From Bacteroidales bacterium (lineage in GTDB: Bacteria; Bacteroidota; Bacteroidia; Bacteroidales; Paludibacteraceae): a stretch of 35,099 nt of DNA. The number at the start of each line of letters is the position of its first letter. The first letter of the stretch is position 1. The notes beneath the pieces are model-generated. The model saw nothing but the letters and a program-made list of their open reading frames with translations. It had not been told where the DNA came from and did no database searches. Position numbers and translations under genes: made by a program. Where the stretch lies: NCBI GenBank assembly GCA_900769555.1, contig CAAGHA010000010.1, forward strand, positions 1-35,099, given 5' to 3'. Shown in pieces: positions 1 to 12,900 of this stretch.

Positions 1-80
1 CCACTATTTAGTGCAAAAGAATAATAAACAATCTTAAAAATTTCTCTCAAATATGCTCGAAATAAAATTCAAACAGCTTC
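1..80 (-). repeat. Partial MITE with GAAGCTGTTT terminus (copy 1)
   Basis: The last bases, read on the minus strand, give the terminus GAAGCTGTTTGAATTT. The whole 80 bp is the reverse complement of 479-558 with a single mismatch at position 11. The element continues off the left edge of the window. The terminus matches the ends of the IS5-type copies at 31328-31684 and 34320-34842, so it is probably a non-autonomous element mobilised by the same transposase (inference). Confidence 0.7.
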
Positions 81-478
81 TTAAATATGAAGTATTAAGA
101 GTCGTCAAAATGGATGACTCTTTTTGTTTCTAGAATCATTCTCTTCTATATATGCGATTTGTGGATTTAGATTAATTTCACTATCTCTGCATGGTTTAGT
201 AAAAGGTCTTCTTGAACTACAATGGCGAAATCTGTTTTTGTTTGTTTTCCATTTTATATTTCTGAAGAGTACTTTTCTACTACTCCCTATATTTTTAAAT
301 AAAAAGTGAAGATTTTCACTTAAACAGTAATATTCTGTTTGTTTTATAAAATTAAATGCGTAAATTTGCGCTTTGGACATAAAAAGACGATTAAAAATTT
401 TGAATTTATGTTTTTAATAACTATATTTAACGCAAGTTGGTTATTAAAGATAGGTTCGTTTAGAAGTTTTTTAACATA
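81..478. other. 398-bp spacer between inverted MITE copies, no confident gene
   Basis: This AT-rich stretch lies between two inverted MITE copies. It holds a terminator-like hairpin at 98-121. A minus-strand ORF of 91 codons (105-380) starts with MSKAQIYAFNF; it is rich in basic and aromatic residues, and I recognise no domain or convincing promoter. I do not call it a gene, although a small hypothetical protein cannot be excluded. Confidence 0.4.
98..130 (+). terminator. Rho-independent terminator-like hairpin
   Basis: AGAGTCGTC (98-106) pairs with GATGACTCT (113-121) through one G-T pair, around a six-base loop. TTTTGTTTC follows directly. The orientation is plus, so it would end a transcript entering from the left edge. 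The partial MITE at 1-80 may separate it from its gene. Confidence 0.55.
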
Positions 479-669
479 GAAGCTGTTTGAATTTTATTTC
501 GAGCATATTTGAGAGAAATTTTTAAGATTGTTTATTATTCTTTTGCAGTAAATAGTGGACTATTATCAAAAAAGAATAATAAAAACAGGTTAAAAATAAT
601 CTCAAAGATGCCGAAAAAACAAAAAGTGAAACTTTACAATAATTATTTGATAAAATTTAAAACAGCTTC
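479..669 (+). repeat. MITE, about 191 bp, GAAGCTGTTT inverted ends (copy 2)
   Basis: The left end reads GAAGCTGTTTGAATTTTAT. The right end, reverse complemented, reads GAAGCTGTTTTAAATTTTAT. No ORF lies inside. The first 80 bp recur inverted at 1-80. Length and ends fit a miniature inverted-repeat element. Target duplications could not be assigned with confidence. Confidence 0.7.
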
Positions 670-847
670 TTAGAGTTTTGAAAGTTTTTATTGCTTCAAA
701 ATAGTGTTTTTCTAAGGTTGAAGGGTGACGAGACAATGTGTTGATGTAAGTGAGTGAAGTGAATTTGAATAGGTGTAGAAAGTAAAACGCAATTATAACA
801 ATTACAGAAATGGAATTGTAGTCTTATGGCTGAGAATGTTGTATTAA

Positions 848-880
848 TTTGACGAAGTTTGAATTATATTGGTATTCTTG
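848..880 (+). promoter_or_regulatory. Probable promoter of the giant adhesin gene
   Basis: TTTG at 848-851 and TATTCTTG at 873-880 are separated by 21 bp. This fits the Bacteroidota -33/-7 pattern (TTTG, 19-21 bp, TAnnTTTG) with one mismatch in the -7 box. A transcript starting here would carry a leader of roughly 95 nt before the chosen start at 982. Confidence 0.5.
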
Positions 881-896
881 GATATGAATAGGAGTT

Positions 897-971
897 ATGG
901 AAAACAGAATCAATAATGGTTTGGTTCGCAATGATGTTGGTTATGGAAACGAGAAATTATATAAAGAATAG
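897..971 (+). CDS. Possible 24-residue leader peptide (uORF)
   Basis: An ATG at 897 is preceded by GGAG (891-894) at good Shine-Dalgarno spacing. It opens a 24-codon frame beginning MENRINNGL and ending at TAG 969-971, ten bases before the giant gene's start. The purine-rich stretch before that start (AGGGAGAG, 970-977) overlaps its stop codon. It could be a translated leader or chance; coding potential cannot be judged at this length. Confidence 0.25.
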   Translation: MENRINNGLVRNDVGYGNEKLYKE

Positions 972-981
972 GGAGAGTATA

Positions 982-3900
982 ATGGAAAATTTATTTAGAA
1001 AGGTGACCAAGTCGGTTGTCTTGTTTCTCTGTGTGTGTTTAGCAAGCAGTGGGGTGTATGCTCAGACGTTAACAATTGATGGGGTAGAATCAACAACAGC
1101 ATGTCCCGGAAATCCGATTGTGTTGCAAGCAGCGGGTTTTGATTCCGATGTTACTACAGTGGATTTTTATCGTTCCAAAAATGGAGGTACATTTGAGGTG
1201 GTTGGGTCTGCAATCGGTGCCGACGGTGTATTTGTGTATGTGGATGATATGGGTGATACCAATTATTCATATTATGCAATGGCTGGTGGTAAACAATCTA
1301 ATACAGTAACAGTAAGTAAAGCACCGGAAAATGAGTGCGCTTCTTCATGTCATACAACTACTACAGGAGAATATTTCTTGGGAACGGATTTTAATCCTAA
1401 ACCAGGTAATGGTGATAATTTTTCATTTGAACTCAACAAAGTTGAGAATCATTTCCAAGACAATGGAATAACATTTGTGGGAAGTTCTTCCGGAACGATA
1501 AAAAAGTGGGATAAAGTTACAGATATGGATTCTGTAAAGGGAGTTGTGGGAGATAATTATTATTATGTATATAATGTTTCCAATGGCTCTTCAACTCCTT
1601 TTAAGTTAACTTTTGATAGAGCAAAGTATTATGGGAAGACGTTTAGATTTTCAATGCGATTGTATCTTAACCTTGAAAATTGTACGAGCTTTGAGTCGCA
1701 GGCAAAAATGAATTTTAGAACTCAATTTGGAAATTCCGTTCGATTGTGTGTGGATGCTTCTATATATGATGGAAAAAAAGGAACTCATTTAAAAAACTAT
1801 TCTGATGTTTGCGGAAATGGTCACCTTGATAATAACTTGGTGTTGGGAGGAGATGTTAATTCTTTTCTTAAGAATGGTAATAAATTATTAAGAATGGAAT
1901 TTGTTTTTTATGGTGAATTTAGGACGCAGAATCAAGAAGCGTTAGAAATTTTTCCTGAATTTCAACAGTGGAGTAATTGTGCAGAAGTTGCAGTAGATTA
2001 TATCTCTGGTGAAGCACAAATGGTATGTATGGACAATAGTGCTGTTTGTATAGGGGATAATGTATTAGTTCATGCGGCAGGATTCCCTCGTAATGCACAA
2101 TACGTATGGCAAAAATGGAGTGGAACTGATTGGGTTACTTTTAATGATAAAAATGTTGATGAACTACAGATAAAAGTTGAAAATTTAGGAAAAGAGAAAT
2201 ATCGTGTACTTGATAATAATACGAACACTAATGTTGAATTTTATATCACCGGTAAAAACTGTAAACCTATTTTGCCGGGTAAAATTATTGGAGAGAAAAA
2301 GATTTGTTTTGATCCTACGAATACTACTGCTTTAGGCGAAAAGTTTTATGTGGAGCCTCGTGATGGTAATCCTAATGTTTCATATACTTGGAAATTGACG
2401 AAGGGTGGTAAAGATATTTCTAACAGAATTAGTTATAAAGGAGGTGAACTTGTACATGGTGATCCTAAGGGTGATACTATATTCGTAAAATTAGGAAATG
2501 AAGACTATAGTGGCGAATATACGTTGCAAGTTTATACCAATTATTGGGAGAAATTGCCGGATAATACTTATAAAAAAGAAACGGCTTCAACTCCTATATC
2601 AACCATACTCAATGCTTATAGAATGCCTAAAATTGATTTGGTGTTGCACAATGGTTCGGATGGTGTAGATGAAAATCAGAAAAAACTTTGTCCTACGGAT
2701 AAGAAGCAAGTTCTTACCATTAAAGCTGATGGAGAAATGGAAGACTTGCCATATATTTATGAATGGAGTAGTGCGACTCCTTTTACGGGACATCCGGATT
2801 CGGCTAATGTTGTTATGCCTTGGGATTCGGCTTGTAGTGGAAAACTTAAGGAACACAAGTTGGGTGTTACAGTTTCTATTCAGGATGTTGGATGTCCTAC
2901 TACTGCAGAGCGTACTTATGGTGTCTCACCATTGGAACAGCCTAAAATCGATTGTAGTAAATTACCACAATCGGAGACTTTCTTTTTGTCTGAAACTGAG
3001 TCGGAAAAGGTAATTCAGTTAAAATCTCCAATTTTTGAGGCAGGTTGTGAAAAAGATCCGGATTTATTTGTCAGTGTAAAGGAGAAGAAAAATGGTGTTT
3101 GTGGTAAGGAGGTCGCTTCTATTGCTACGTCTCAGTTAAACGTGGAAAATGCGCTTAAGAACAATACCGTGAATTTGTCTGCAGGTAGTTATTGTGTGGA
3201 GTATATCGTGCGCGATGGTTGCGGAAATGAAGCCACTTGTTCTGTTGAAATTTCAGTCAAGGATACTGTGCCTCCGTTTGTTAATTGTATCGAAATCCCT
3301 TCCTATGAAACAACAACTACACAACAAGGAGCTTGTGAAGCAACTCCGGGATCAAAAGTACAATTGCCAGGATTGACAGCACCAACATTGAAAGATCAAA
3401 ATGGTGTTGATGGTGAAATATTGGGTGTTTATGAAGGTCGTTTGGTTAGTGCAAACGTTCCTGATCCTAATAATGAAGAGACGAGAGCTCTCTTTGATAG
3501 AGACGTAAATTTAAATGCTCCTTATGAAGTCGGATCTACATACATATTGTGGAGTTTTACGGATAATTGGGATAATACATCTTTCTGTACACAAATGGTT
3601 AAGGTTGTTGATGATACCAAACCGAATGTGAATTGTAATTACAGTGTGGATGCTCCTCAAGTGGTGGCAAGTTTTGATTCTATTTGTGGTCTTTCCGTTA
3701 ATGGATTATTGAGACAAGTAGAATCGCCAACTGCTGTTGATGTTTGTTCAGGTGCAGGAACTGCATTATCTCCTGTGATTTTTATATCAGGAGAAGGTGG
3801 CGGTTCATTAGATTCTTATCGTAAGATAGAGGAGGATGAGTTCGATGATTTGATTTTTAAGGTCAATCAAACTTATAGAATTGTATGGAGATATTATAAG

Positions 3901-6900
3901 GCACATAATTCAGACGTTTATGAAGATTGTATTCTTCAATTTGAAGTACAAGATAAGACAGCACCTGTTTTTGATTGTAAACAATTGGTAACAATCTATG
4001 CGTTAGCAAATACTTATAAGGAGAAAGATGAATTGCCTTTGTATTTAAAGTATGCTTCTTACAACGATGTTATTGTTAATGATACTCTTTATAAAGGAAC
4101 GCTTAAAGCCCCGTTTGATAGTGATTCCATTAAATTTATTACTTCTGCTGATGTTGAAGATAATTGCGATGAAAGTCCTACTGTTGAGATTCGGGTTATA
4201 GATCCTAAAGGAGAAGTCTTTGCATCTAATGTGGGTATAGGTACTGATGTTAAAAGTATTGAAGATTTGAAGCTTTTGCATTTCTCAGTAGGTGCTAATT
4301 TGATTGTTTATACGATTAAAGATGCATCTGGAAATCAAGTTCAGTGTAGTCAGACTATTGTTGTCAGTACAGGAACAACACCGGAACCGAATTGTCCGGC
4401 AGAGTTTGTTACCATTTATGCAGACAATGATTGTGAGGCAGAATTTATATTAACAAAAGAGCAAGTTCCAACTGCAAATGTTCCGGTGCTTTCTCGCGGT
4501 CTGTATTTTGTATTTCCTACTAGTGTTTTGAAAAATGAGGATGATTTGCATAAATACTTTCCAAGTAATGATGGTGTTTACAAAGATAATATAGGTTTAT
4601 TATCAGATAAATCTCCATATTATTTGAATGTGGGCAAAACTCATCCTGCACCGGAAAAAGAGTACGTTAAACTCCCAGCTTTAAATATGGGACTTTTATG
4701 TCAGGTTACCTCATTTGACAATTGGGATCTTTATAATAATGGTCGAGCATACCAAGAAAATGGACCGGGAGCAGGACCGGGAGCTGGACCGGGAGCTGGG
4801 CCGGAAAATAAATTCAAAGATGCAGGAAGTTTAATTTATTGGTCGCCTTGGAGAACCGGTGCTGGTGCGCAAGAAAAGATGATAGGTGTTTCCAATTCCA
4901 TGTCGCAAGCTGATAGGTATGAGATTTATCCGTATAAGATCGAGTTATTAACCTCTGATGGACAAGCGGTTTTGGGTAATGAATCTTTGATTGCTCAAGA
5001 TTCTGTCTATGGAACAGATGATGGTACATTTGTATATAATGATATAGAAACTGTTCGTTATCGCTATTTTAGACCTCGCTCATATTATTCTAATTCTACA
5101 GGATGGAATTTGAATGGAAATTCTGCAGAACCGGGTTATGTTTCAACGGATGAGTATGACTATGTCTGTGAAGCAAAATCCTTGAACCGTGTAAATAATT
5201 ATGAGGGAACAATCCTTTCTACAAAATTGAAAAAAGGAGAGTATCAATTAATCTATCACTTTGAAAACCAAAGGGACAAGTTGGCAGATGATTACCAATC
5301 TGTGGCATGTACGGTAAAAATCGTGGTAGAGGATACAATTCCACCTACTATGGATTGTTCTGTAATAGATTTAGCTGTAACTAAAAAAACATTTGCAGCA
5401 AATGATCAATGTATAGTTCCGATGGATTCATTGAAAAAATATGGTTTCAAAGAGTTTTCAAAAGATGATTTGAATGTGGCTGATAATTGTTCGGAACGAT
5501 CTAATATAACAATTGAAGTAGAAAGAATTCATAATAGCTTGGTTAATAAAGAGCCATCTTTTGTTTTTGGAAATGAGTTGGAAATGGGGTTGACTACTTT
5601 CCGCTGGATTATCACGGATGAGTCTTCTAACAAAGATACTTGTGAATTAGATATAAATGTTGTGGATCTTACTCCTCCCGCAGTAGATTGTTCTAAGATT
5701 CCAAACATTTCAGCAATGACTGAGCCTGGTTTATGTACTGCCTCGTCTTCTTCATTTGGATTGACTATTCCGGTTGCAGATAAAGGAGATGCATGTTCTA
5801 AATTTGCAGATTCTGAAGTGATAAAAGGAGTTCCTTATCGCTATCGTTTGGATGAAAATGGTGATACTATCAATGGTTCTAACGGACTTGATGTGTTTGA
5901 TGTTCCGTATGAGTTAGGGGATACATATATTCGATGGACTTTCACTGATGCCGTAGGAAATGATACTTTCTGTATTCAAAAGATTACAGTGATTGACAAT
6001 CAGAAACCAATTTTTGCTGATTGTGATGATTTAGAGAAGTTAACCTATGAATTGGAGGCTGAGGAGTGTGCTGCACCGGTTGATAAAGTAAAAGTTTTAT
6101 TGGGTTCTCATACGGCAACAGATAATTGTGGTGTAGAGGTTGAGGGTGTACCTTATGTTCATGTGACAATTGGTGACCCAATTAAACCTGAATATGCAGA
6201 TTTTAAATATCCTTTGTTCGAGCCATTGCCGGATAATTTCTTGAAAGATACTACTTATAAGATTATATGGGTTTTTGATGATGGTGAAGGTAATGCGATT
6301 GCGTGTGATCAGGATTTGGAAATAAAGGATGTTACTATTCCGGATATTTCTTCCGTTTGTCCATCTGACAAAGTGATAGATGTGGCTGCAACTATTGAAT
6401 GTTCGGTTGAGATAGGTAATATAGATTTACCAACTATTGATGAAATGAAGATAGATGATAAATGTGATGGTATTTTGTATCCGGAAATGATTATTCGTAT
6501 CGTAGATAGTAAAGGAAAATATTTGGCATACAGAAAGAATGTTGTAGAAGGAGTTGATGAAACTGTAGGTGTTTTGTTCCCTGTAACAAAGCCGGGCATG
6601 CCTCACTATGTGATTTATGCATACGAAGATAAAGCCGGCAATGTTGACACATGCCAATTTGAAGTTAATATTGCAGATTCCATAGCTCCAATTGTGGAAT
6701 GTATGGCAAAAGAGCAAGGTCCATTCTTTAGAGATGATGAAGAGTGTTATATGTCTTGGGAACGTCTATTTGAAATGTACCATCGTCCGTCTGCAAGGGA
6801 TCTTTGTGATGGTGAACTGTATGGTCAAGATTATATAACTCCTACAATTAATCGTTTTGAAATAAAATGTTCAGAATATGTTGGTGGTGTATGTGCAAAA

Positions 6901-9900
6901 TATGATACTACATTGGTTGGACATACAGATGAAGAGTTTGATTATCCGATTGGTGAAACGTTATTAGAGTACATCTTTACCGACAAAACAGGAAATTCAG
7001 ATACTTGTTTGGTTTCAATTCCTGTACAAACCGGTATTGAATGTCCAAATGATACGTTAAAACCTAAAGCAGAATTGGGTGAATGTATCGTTAAATTTGG
7101 AACATTGGCTTCTATGTTAGATACATTGAAGTCATACGCTGTTGACATCTGTACCGGAGACTCTATTTTAGGAAATTGGACCGGTAGAAATGGTGGTATG
7201 GTTCCGTCATATGATTTTGAGTTTGAGGTGGGTGATACACTTACGAATATTATTCAATTGCAAATCCCATTGGTGGGTTCTGAATATTATTGTGATGTGG
7301 TGATTGTTCCAATGCACCAAAATCCTATCAAGCCGGCTTGTGAGATAGAACCTCTTTCTGATTTTGTTGTTACTGCAATTGAGGGTAAATGTGAAGCTAC
7401 AAATGAAAGTACTGCAAACGTTCCGGTTCCGACTGCAATTGATACTTGTACGAAAGCTACAATTTATGGTGTACCATTTATCTTTAGTGAGGATACTACT
7501 AAGGTTGATTTTTCAACTGATATTTTCCCAACCGGTACAACCACTATTCATTGGCAATTTGTTAGCCCTTGGAACTTAAGTGATACTGCTTGGTGTGAGC
7601 AAAATATTGTGGTAAAAGGCAACAAACAATTTGAACTCCTTTGTGATACTCTTACTCCGACCTATCATGATACTATCTTGGATTGTGGTCCTGCAGACCC
7701 TGCTGATTTATCAATCAAAACTCCTTGGGTGGCAGATCCTTGTTTAACTGAAAGTGATCCTGAATACAAGCGAGTGGGTGTTGGTGTTCGTTCGGATGGT
7801 TTGGCTATGACTGATTCATTCCCATTGGGTAATACTCAAATCAAGTGGATCTTCACAGACTTTACGGGAGGTGTTGATACTTTCTGTATTCAAGACATTG
7901 AACTTCGTACAGAAGAGGAGATGATTATTAATTGTGATGCTATAGATGATGTTAAAGTGGATGTTGCCGAGGGTGAGTGTACTGTTCCTTCTGATAAGGT
8001 ACAATTACCAACGCCTCAATATGCATTGCATCCATGTTTGAAAGATGAAAGTGGAAATCCATTGAAGATAGAGGGTGTTCCATCTCGTGGAGATAAAAAG
8101 GAACTCGATGAGCCTTATTACGTTGGTAGAACTTTGATTATTTGGACGTTTACGGATACTACCAATACTTTGGCTAAACCGGTGGATACTTGTCATTCAT
8201 ACGTACAGGTGGGTGATGTGAATGAGATGCCGGTTGAGTGTGAAAACTTCCCTGATACATTGATTGTATTGCCGGATGATAAGTGTGAACTTTCTTGGGC
8301 AGAAGTGGATTTTGAGGTGAAGCCTGTGGTGGATCTTTGTACGCGTGAAATCATTGATCCGGTTGTGACAATTAAGTCAACAGGAACTGCAATTGCTTAT
8401 AAAACATACTTTGTCCTTGAGGATGGAACAGAAGTAGAAGAGTTGGCTCCTCTACAAATTGCGAAAGATACAATTGTTAAGTTGTTATCCGATGACATCA
8501 CCTTTGCTTTGGGTGCTGATACAATTGTTTGGAATTATGATTTCAAAGGCTCTGTTTTCACTTGTGAACAACGTATCTCTGTTAAGAATAAAGTTGCTCC
8601 TTCCGGTGGATGCGAGTCTGTTGATGATACATTAACAATTCTGGCTCCTACAGGTCTTTGTGAAATACCTGCAGAGGCGTTGGTGGATTCTCTTATGAAA
8701 TTGTTGGATCCATGGCCTGTTGCTTACGATCATTGTGATATTGCAAAGGAAAATCCAATCAACGGTAAGATTTACTTTGCTGGAAAAGAGATTACCTCGG
8801 ATGCGTTGTTCTCGTTGCCTGTAGGTGAAAATAAGGTAACATGGGTATTCATCGATACTGCTATCAATTTGGTGGGTGATACTTGTGAAAAACTTATTGT
8901 TGTTCAAAGTGACAAGGCTCCTCTTTTTGATTGTAAATCATTGGATACGTTGAATTTGGAAACTCCTGATTGTGAATATAGTTATGAGTGGACAAATGAA
9001 AACATTCCTCAGGCTGAAGATGCTTGCACAGGAGATTTGTTACCGGGTGTCGGAATGCGTTCTGACTCGTTGGGTATGAATGCGCCTTATCCGATTGGTA
9101 AGACAACTATAACTTGGACATTTAGTTCGCCTTATTCCACTGATACGACTGTTTGTGAACAGGTTCTTTGGGTAAGATCTACTGCAGAGCCTTTGTTTGA
9201 GTGCGAATCATTGGATACTGTTGAACTATTTGTATTGGACGGAATGTGTGATGAGAATATCTTTACTTATTTAGATACGTTGACTTATCCGGTTGCATTG
9301 GACTCTTGTACAGGTATTGAAATTGAAGGTGTTCCGTTGACAAGTGATTCAACTTTGTTTAGAAAAGACCAGCTATTCTATGTAAAAGATACAACCAAAA
9401 TTATTTGGAAGTTCTTCAACGATTCTTTGAATGTTAATGCTAAGCATTGTGATCAGTTTGTTACAGTGAAGAGTTACAATGAACCTAAGTTTAATTGTGA
9501 TTCTTTGAAAGCTATAGATACCAAATTTGAGACAACAGGTTGTGATACAATACTGGGTGTTGAAGCACTTCCTGTTCCATTTGCTTTGGATTATTGTACG
9601 GATGATTCTATTTGGGGGGTTCCAAGTCGTTCTGATAATTTAACGATGAATGATCCATTCCCGGTAGGAACAACAACTGTTACTTGGTTGTTTGATAGTC
9701 CGTATTCAGAAATAAATGTTGAATGTTCTCAAGATGTTGTTGTTTTAACTTCTCAAGAGATTGATTTTGATTGTGAATCATTATTAGAAGATTCTATTAT
9801 TGTTCCGGTCAGTGATATTGATGTTTGTGATACTATGGGAGTGGTTATTCCGGGTCAATTCGCTAATCATCCTTGCCCGGGACAGTCCGGTATTTCAAAG

Positions 9901-12900
9901 ATCGCCGGTGTTCCATTTATTAATAAGGCTGTAGGTCTTACTCCAAATGCAGATTCTACAGAATGGACAATTGATAAGATTCATGTTGGAACTCATAAAA
10001 TTACATGGACCTTTACAGATCCATCCGATCCGGCTATGATGTTAAATCCGGTTAAAGAGTGTTATCAACCGCTTCAAATCGGAGTAGGTACCAACGCAAG
10101 TGTTGATTGTAAAAACTTCCCTGATACAACGATTAAGTTGGCTCCCGGAGATTGCGAAATCTCTTGGTCAAATATGAGTTTAGATATTAAACCGGTGAAG
10201 GATTTATGTGCTGATACTATTTTGGTTCCGGTTGTATATCGTTCAAGTGGAAAGGCTATCTCTGCAACACTTTCTTCAGATTCTGCTCAGATGATTATCA
10301 CTGCAGAAGACTTCTCGGTGGGTGTTGACACAATTGTGTGGGAGTTCGAGTCGATTGGAGCTTCATGTGAGCAAGTGATTATTGTTAAGGATAGTATGGC
10401 GCCTGAATTTGATTGTGATACGTTGCCTGCACATATTACCTTAACTGCTCCGACAGAGAAATGTGAGGTAATTTCTTCAGCAATTTATGATAGCTTAATG
10501 GCTATGTTCAAACCTTGGCCAACAGCTATAGAAAAGTGTACGGGAGATTCTATTCCGGCTCGTGTCTTTGTGGATGAAATAAATGTTGCTAATGAAATTA
10601 TTGAAGGGGCAACATGGAATGTTAAGGTTGGTGCTCATAAATTGATTTGGTTGTTTGTTGACTCTTTGATAAATGAGGTTGGTAAAATCTGTGAAAAGGA
10701 TTTCACTCTCCAAAGTGATATGGCTCCTGAATTTAATTGTGATGATTTGAAACCTTTGAGTTTCGAAATAGAAGGTTGTAATACTTCTGAGTTAACGGCT
10801 TCTGATATTGAAATACCTTCTGCGGTTGATGTTTGTGTGAATGATTATGAAGTTAAAGCTGTAGGTATTCGTTTGAATGCTGATAGTTCTGTTCAGGTCG
10901 GTCCGAATAATGATACACTTTCTGTTCATGCTTCTTATCCTGTTGGAACAACAATAATCAAATGGACATTCATCAGTCCTTTCTCTAATGCAGTGAAGGT
11001 TTGTTACCAAAATATTATTGTTAAGTCTTCTCAAGAGTTGCAATATGATTGTGAAATTTTGGCAAGCAAAAATTTGCGTATCACATTAGATCCTCTTACA
11101 GGAAAGACTAATCCGGAAGCTGAGACCAGCTTATTGGATACAGTTCATGCTTCTCATCCTTGTCCTCAAGAATCCGGTGTAGAGTTTGTAATGGGTGTTC
11201 CATCTATTGAGGGAGAGGAGTCGTTTGTTTTGGCATCTGATTCTTCAAAATGGATCCTTCCTGCGCTTCCTTCCGGAACATATCAAATTGTATGGACTTT
11301 CACCGATACAACTGAAACTTTGATTGATCCAATTAAGGAATGTTTCCAAGAGTTGGTTGTTGAGGATGTAATAGATACTTTGACTTGTCCTCCGGGTAGA
11401 AATAATACAACACTCTCTTGTGCTGACGAGTTGCCGGATTACTTCAAGACATTTGATGAATTTGTTTCTGCCGGCGGAAGTATTACTGATCATAATCCGT
11501 TCGATGAGAGTTCGTTTGGTTATACAGAAGTAATTAAAGGCAAATCGGATTGTGATGAAGAGCGTTACATCAAATATTATGTTTTGGATGTCAGAAAAGA
11601 CACCATAGCATGTACAGATACATTCTATATTAAAGATTTGACCGATCCTTGGATTTCAGGTTTGAAAGATACAACTATCCAATGTTCTGATTTGGATAAA
11701 CTACCAACATTTGAACAACTTTCTGATGTATTGGAGGTTCATGATAATTGTGACCCTTCTCCTACATACACGATAGTTGAATCTGATAATCAAAGTGATG
11801 ATCCTAAATTATGTAATTATTACAATTACGACATTGTAAGAACCTACACTATTACAGACCGATGTGGTAATGTAGCAGAACAAAAACAAGTTATCTCTGT
11901 CAGAGATACTATTAAACCAAAATTCACTTTCCCTGATACATGGAAAGATACAGTATTGTCTAACTATTTCAAGGGATGTTTGTTTGGTGTGCCTGACTTC
12001 GATGACGAAATTCGTTCTATGATTTCGGATAACTGCTCTGATGTCAATGATTTGATTATTGAACAGATTCCGGCTGCAAATGATACTATTACTAAGACTA
12101 CTAGGGTATGGGTGAAAGTATTTGACCATTGTGGAAATGTAGATAGTATTTCAAAGGTTGTATATGTCCAAAAACGAGAAGAGATTCTTACCATGGAGGC
12201 TTATGATATTACCAAGTGTGCTTCGGATACTTCTGTGGTTAACTTGTGGAGTCAGGATACTCGTTATGCGAAAGGATTCTCTTATTATGATTATCAAGGT
12301 GATTGGTTGCCAATCCAAAGTAATCCTTTGTATGATTGTTATCGTGATTCAATCAGTGAACAATCAATTGTGTATAGTGATAACCCATTGACATATTATG
12401 GTAAGTTCCATACCGGTAACGCAAAACAAGATACAATAATAAGAGATAATCAAACTCAGTTGAAACGTTTGGCAAGAAGTGGTAAGTATATCTTCGTGGC
12501 AACTGATACAGTTACAATGTGTAGTGATACTGCATCATCATTTATCACTCTTAATGAGCGTCCTCGTATCTCTATTGAGTCAGGTATAATGCAGATTTGT
12601 GAGATGTCTACTATCGATTCAGTGGAGTTGTTCAGCTTTGTTAAGTGTGTGGATGATATGGGAACTGAAATCACCAATGAAGGTTGGACGTTGGGTGGTG
12701 ATGTTTATTCATTCCTTGATTCTGTAATATTGGAAAACAATAAGGATAATCTTATCTACTTTGTTGAAAATGCCTGCGGAAAAACAACTTCTGAAGACAC
12801 TTATATTACTTTCTGTGGCTCTGTTCCAACCACAAAAGAGGATAGTTTGAAGTGGGTCGGTGGTTCAGAAATGAATCTTGCTCTTTTACGGTCTGATGAC

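Noticed and set aside
105..380. Minus-strand 91-codon ORF between the MITE copies
   Set aside because: No recognised domain, no convincing promoter or ribosome site, and low-complexity AT-rich sequence. Kept only as a remark on the spacer.
916..981. ATG 916 as start of the giant adhesin
   Set aside because: It adds 22 residues before a standard signal peptide, while ATG 982 has a purine-rich ribosome site just upstream.
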